A stretch of DNA of 64,000 nucleotides from Brassica napus (Eukaryota > Streptophyta > Magnoliopsida > Brassicales > Brassicaceae), in NCBI RefSeq assembly GCF_020379485.1, contig NC_063444.1:568652-632651 (forward strand). The letters are read 5' to 3'. The notes under the pieces are model-generated. The model saw nothing but the letters and a program-made list of their open reading frames with translations. It was not told the origin of the DNA and made no database searches. Positions 60,181-64,000 of the stretch are shown one piece after another (within the stretch, counting starts at the first letter, position 1; every line of letters starts with the position of its first letter). A program made the position numbers and the translations under genes.

Positions 60181-61619
60181 CTCATGAAAAATAATGCGTT
60201 TAATTATGACATCGGTAGAAAACTCTTTTTGTGTGCAGTGTGAAAATTGAGATATCCAAGAAAAGAAAAAAAAAGAGGGAAGAGTGAATAAGCCTCCCCC
60301 GCAAGGAGACAAACTTGGAATCTGTAATGGAATATTTACAAGTTTACAATTTAATATGAGAAATAACCAATGGAAGAATCAAAAAGTTAAATTCAGAGTA
60401 TATACATAATAATACTACTAACCTACTCCATTCCACATGTTTAAGCGTTGGATTCCATTAACAAGTTTCAAGAAGATATTCATGATCAAGATGGAAAATA
60501 ACTAGGAGTATTGAACTCTTTACTTTTAGGTTTCTATTATTGGTTCAAAAAGTACCAATGCCCAATAGTGAGTGCTGTTTAAAATGCTTTGTCCTCTTTA
60601 GCAAAAAAATGCTTTGTGCTTAGAAATTGTGTGGTTTAAAATAAAACAGAGTTCACATGATAACATTTAAACGTTTTATTTGTTGTTAGATTATAATCTA
60701 TAGTCTTTACCATTATGTAAACGAGTTTAAACTCATTTAACCTACCTAGTTACTTGAATATAAGAAACTATAATTGAAATAAGAAATTTTTAATTTTATT
60801 ATACAAGAAACATGAATCATTTATATACATACCTTCACTATGGATCTTTATAAGAAACTGTCATTTAGCTATGTTAATCATTCATAATAGAAAATGTAAA
60901 AAGAAATTTGGTTGTTTTGGTTAGCAGTTTTAATGTTTTTGTTAAGTTTTAATGTAGTTTAATATGTTTCTTAATTAATACAAGGATATTAACTATAGTT
61001 ACCAAAAAAAACTATAGTTACCAAACTCAATACTTTTTCAAAAGTTGACAAAATATGTAGCATATAGCTTTCCTAATATATTCAGCATTGAATTAATATT
61101 CAAATTAATAATAACTTTTTCTTTTCTTTTTTAAATTTAGATCATTGATGTGAGCATCTATCGGTCACGGCCAAGACCGACAACCAAAAAAAAAATTCAT
61201 GGGACTCTCTCTCTCGCGTTAGTTGTGAATTGTGATCTCTCTCCATCGCGATAACGTATGTGCCAACCAGAGACTTCTTCTCTTTCCTTTAACAACAATA
61301 AACTCTTATGCATGGAAAGCTCAAGTCCAACGAAAGACTTTAATCTCCCTAAACTCTTCAAACTTAGCCCCATATAGTCATTGCGGTAATTAAAAGTCTA
61401 TAAACATTTGTATCTTACTAGATATTTATGCATATTCTTATAGGTAAAGATAAGTTGTCATACAAACATCTCTGTCATCAAAATGCGAACCCCGTGTTAC
61501 ATTGTGATATTACGTAGCGCCTACTTTATGACAATTACATACACCTTTTTTCATTTCACAATTAATACGAATTTAGCCATCACAAGACTTTTATTTGTTT
61601 GTTTTAAAATCCGAAGGGT
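60181..61619. other. AT-rich intergenic DNA
   Basis: No gene recognised. Two short duplicated words with A-rich inserts occur: AAAATGCTTTGT around CCTCTTTAGCAAA (60581-60617) and AACTATAGTTACC around an A run (60991-61023). Confidence 0.6.
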
Positions 61620-61637
61620 AGATTCTTGGCCCCAGCT

Positions 61638-61988
61638 ATAAACTATTTAATCATCGATTTTCTCTCCTCTTCTAGACTGAAAGTTCTCTCTCAAACAATC
61701 TTCCTTTCTTATTTTTATAAAAAAAAATTCAGAGAGATTAGATATTGTCTTGAGAGTGAGAGAGACCGTCGGATTTTTTGGTTTCCGGTTTCGGTTTTAT
61801 CCGACCGGCTCTGCCTCCGGCGTTCTCGCCTTCTTCTCCGGCGATGGACGGCCGGTTTTGTTTCCGGGAGGTGATGGCTCCTTCAAGCATCGCCGGCTAA
61901 AGTCTGGGTTTTTCTCTTCTTTTGGGCTTTATGTTTTTTTTGGCTCTGAGCTTTAGTCCCTTTATAATATTAACCGATGGAAAAAAAA
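61638..61988 (+). mobile_element. Short poly(A) retroposon with 18-bp target duplication
   Basis: A 351-bp insert ends in a 9-base A run and is flanked by AGATTCTTGGCCCCAGCT at 61620-61637 and 61989-62006. It contains TTTCCGGGAGGTGATGGCTC followed by CTTCAAGCATCGCCGG (61861-61895), which parallels CCGGGAGGTGGAGGCTCC..TCGCCG of the minus-strand element at 59068-60010. It therefore looks like a 5'-truncated member of the same family, on the plus strand. Confidence 0.85.
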
Positions 61989-62006
61989 AGATTCTTGGCC
62001 CCAGCT

Positions 62007-62390
62007 TTTTGAAATGGTTACAGTCCGTTTATTATCTTGTACTCATTACCCTGCGCCCATGCTTGCATGCAAATTGCTACGTCTCTGGTAACATTATTCT
62101 CCTTCACTTTTTGGGCTCGGAAAGCTCTACTCTATCATTACTGATAATTGATACAATCAAGTGATTTGACATAAACAATCAAATACCAAAACTACACGTG
62201 ATGAAGGTACTTGTAATTGTAAATTAACAATCATAGCGTAACCTTGTACTTGTATGTTCCTGACATATCGAATTACAGTGCGAATCTAATTATAAAATTA
62301 GTGTTCGTATGCATCTATGTGTTTTCAGCCTTGCGTGTCTTCCTATGAATCCACTTGCTTTGAGATGCGTGCCCATCTCCTAAAACATAA
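62007..62390. other. Unique spacer between two retroposons
   Basis: No gene or repeat recognised. Confidence 0.6.
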
Positions 62391-62410
62391 TTGTTTTTAA
62401 TATTCCGCTT

Positions 62411-63245
62411 TTTTTTCCCTAGAATTTATTTAATGTACAGAGCCCAAAAGACAAAACTCAAAAACACGTTACAAAGAGGACAGAGAACCCAACACAAAGG
62501 GCAAACTAAAAGACTATAGTGGGCCGCAGCCCAAACCCCAAACCCGTAAGCGCCATATCGCACCATGCGTGTTTCGTGGTCGGAACACGTGTTAAGATCC
62601 TCACCAGCGAAGAATACGTGTCACAAAGCCGCCACCTGTTATCGAAACCTCCACTCGAGGGCACGTGTCATAAGATCAGATTGCCGCCGCTCTTCACCGA
62701 CATGCAAGACTCTGCCGACACACTAAACGACATCCACCGGAAGCATACCGGAAAACAAGATGCCGAGATCGGACACCACGCATCGGATGGTGAAGAAGAT
62801 CTTCCACCATAGTCGGAGAAAGGCGCGACCCAACACCGTCCTCAAGCCACCAAACCCACCGCCGATCCACGCTTTGAAGAAATAAATCAATCATCTACGA
62901 TCAATCCAAGAACAACCAACATGGAGTCTCAAATCAAGAGTCGATTGAGCGAAGAAGAACAAAAGCGAAGATCGCAGACCGAGAAGCCGGAGAAACAACG
63001 GTGCTTTTAGAGCCACCGATTCCCGGAATCGTAAGCCGACGAAACCGATGCTATCGTAGCCACCGGTTCTCGGAAACTAAGCTGGCGACGTCGGTGTATA
63101 GGAATCACCGCCTCCCAGAATCGAACCTGATAGACTGGAACCGGAACCATAAGAAACTCCGGCCAAAGTTTCTTCTCCTCCTTCCTCTGTGTCAGATCGT
63201 AGAGAGGGAACAAAGCTGAAGGAGAGAGCTTCTACTTTCATTTTT
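62411..63245 (-). mobile_element. Sadhu-like non-coding retroposon with 20-bp target duplication
   Basis: The 835-bp insert is flanked by TTGTTTTTAATATTCCGCTT (62391-62410) and TTGTTTTTGATATTCCGCTT (63246-63265), one mismatch. Poly(T) starts at 62411, so the element is on the minus strand. Its minus strand carries TTCCGGGAATCGGTGGCT, TTCCGAGAACCGGTGGCT and TCTGGGAGGCGGTGAT spaced about 45 bases, related to the CCGGGAGGTGGAGGCT motifs of the element at 59068. No reverse transcriptase is encoded. Confidence 0.85.
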
Positions 63246-63308
63246 TGTTTTTGATATTCCGCTTAAACGATCAAGCGAATTTCAATACTATTTTACTTTA
63301 TCAGTATA

Positions 63309-63499
63309 CAGTATAACCTTTTTAAATTAATAATCTATAAATTAATATACACTAAAAATCTAAAATAATATAATTTTATAGTCTCAAATTGAGTTTTTGG
63401 TACAATTAGTATATCGATAAATTAATATCTCTATAAATTAATAAAAAAATTATAGTTTTGATGTAATCCCAACATTATTAATTTGTAGAGGTTTCACTG
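63309..63499. mobile_element. Emigrant-like Tc1/mariner (pogo) MITE
   Basis: A 191-bp element has 24-bp terminal inverted repeats, CAGTATAACCTTTTTAAATT and, inverted, CAGTGAAACCTCTACAAATT, each followed by AATA, flanked by TA on both sides (63307-63308, 63500-63501). Sequence, length and TA target site match the Emigrant group of Arabidopsis and Brassica. A second inner copy of CTATAAATTAATA in each half makes the whole element fold back. Confidence 0.88.
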
Positions 63500-63501
63500 T
63501 A

Positions 63502-63934
63502 TATGATGAATATGACAAGTCGAAATATAAATACTATTTTTTGAACATTAAAAAAAAAAACTGAAAACTATTTGGGAACAATATTAGTTTCTCTTTCATT
63601 TTGTTGAAGTCTATTAAGACATAAAGTCTTCTTAAAATCATGAAAATGGTTTGATAAAAAAAAAATCATGAAAATGATTTCACATGCAATTGTATAGTCG
63701 TTTTACTGTAAATAGCAACATTAAAATTCAATATAAAGTTTTTTTGCTAAACTAAAATAAAGAGTTACTTTCTTTTATTTTTTTGGTATCGAGCCCAACT
63801 TCAAGTTGCCTATGATTTGTCTTCCTTTAAAGTCAGTTAAGGTTACATACATTTACCACAAAATGATCAGATTGGCAAAATATCACGGTAATGAGCATAA
63901 AACGGATTGGTTTATTTGATAATGATAGCACGCT
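63502..63934. other. AT-rich spacer
   Basis: No gene recognised. AAAATCATGAAAATG is repeated at 63634-63648 and 63662-63676 around a GTTTGATAAAAAA insert, another tiny A-rich insertion scar. Confidence 0.55.
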
Positions 63935-64000
63935 CAGGGGCGGATCTACAGTATTAGGTATGGGGGCACGTGCCCCCGACTACTTTATAAATTTACTTAG
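63935..64000. mobile_element. Start of a hAT-like element, cut by the window end
   Basis: CAGGGGCGGATCTACAGTAT followed by GGGGGCACGTGCCCCC (a 16-bp palindrome) is the usual start of plant hAT elements whose termini begin CAGGGGCGGA. The other end and target duplication lie outside the window. Confidence 0.55.

Overview
The window is nuclear DNA of a crucifer, most likely a Brassica or close relative. The evidence is many short introns with GT..AG borders, AT-rich intergenic DNA, En/Spm, hAT, Helitron and Emigrant-type transposons, and a gene order that matches the Arabidopsis chromosome 4 interval AT4G37990 to AT4G37880 read backwards. Species and subgenome cannot be decided from the sequence alone.

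Layout, left to right. (1) 0-12 kb: an ELI3/CAD cluster on the minus strand, consisting of a decayed 3' exon, an intact CAD7/CAD8-type gene (357 aa) and an intact CAD6-type gene (362 aa). A complete hAT element with an 8-bp duplication interrupts the left edge. (2) 12-14.6 kb: a complete non-autonomous CACTA element with a CAC target duplication; it carries a recognisable 6-phosphogluconate dehydrogenase fragment. (3) 15-35.7 kb: about 60 copies of a ~345-bp AT-rich tandem repeat. The first three or so are inverted relative to the rest, and the array shows a four-monomer (~1.38 kb) higher-order unit and a ~5.87-kb super-repeat. (4) 36-43 kb: gene-poor DNA with one end of a second CACTA family (including a transposase remnant) and a Helitron-type terminus. 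(5) 43.5-58 kb: a compact gene block with AGL21 (MADS), SHM1 (mitochondrial serine hydroxymethyltransferase), the plastid AT4G37920-type protein and mtHSC70-1 on plus, and an RMD5/GID2-type E3 ligase subunit on minus. (6) 58-64 kb: no host gene; several poly(A)-tailed retroposons of one apparent family, one nested inside another candidate, then an Emigrant-like MITE and the first bases of a second hAT-like element.

I rebuilt each gene exon by exon; every one keeps an open frame and a length expected for its family. They are not a functional operon: they share conserved synteny only. CAD proteins act in alcohol/aldehyde reduction of phenylpropanoids and defence compounds. SHM1 serves photorespiration and mtHSC70-1 protein import and folding, both in mitochondria. 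AT4G37920 is plastid-targeted.

The most unusual items are the inverted, hierarchically organised satellite in euchromatin, the gene-fragment-bearing CACTA element, the cluster of TSD-flanked retroposons, and more than a dozen tiny (about 6-56 bp) poly(A)-ended insertions flanked by 11-18-bp direct repeats, five of them in one CAD6 intron.
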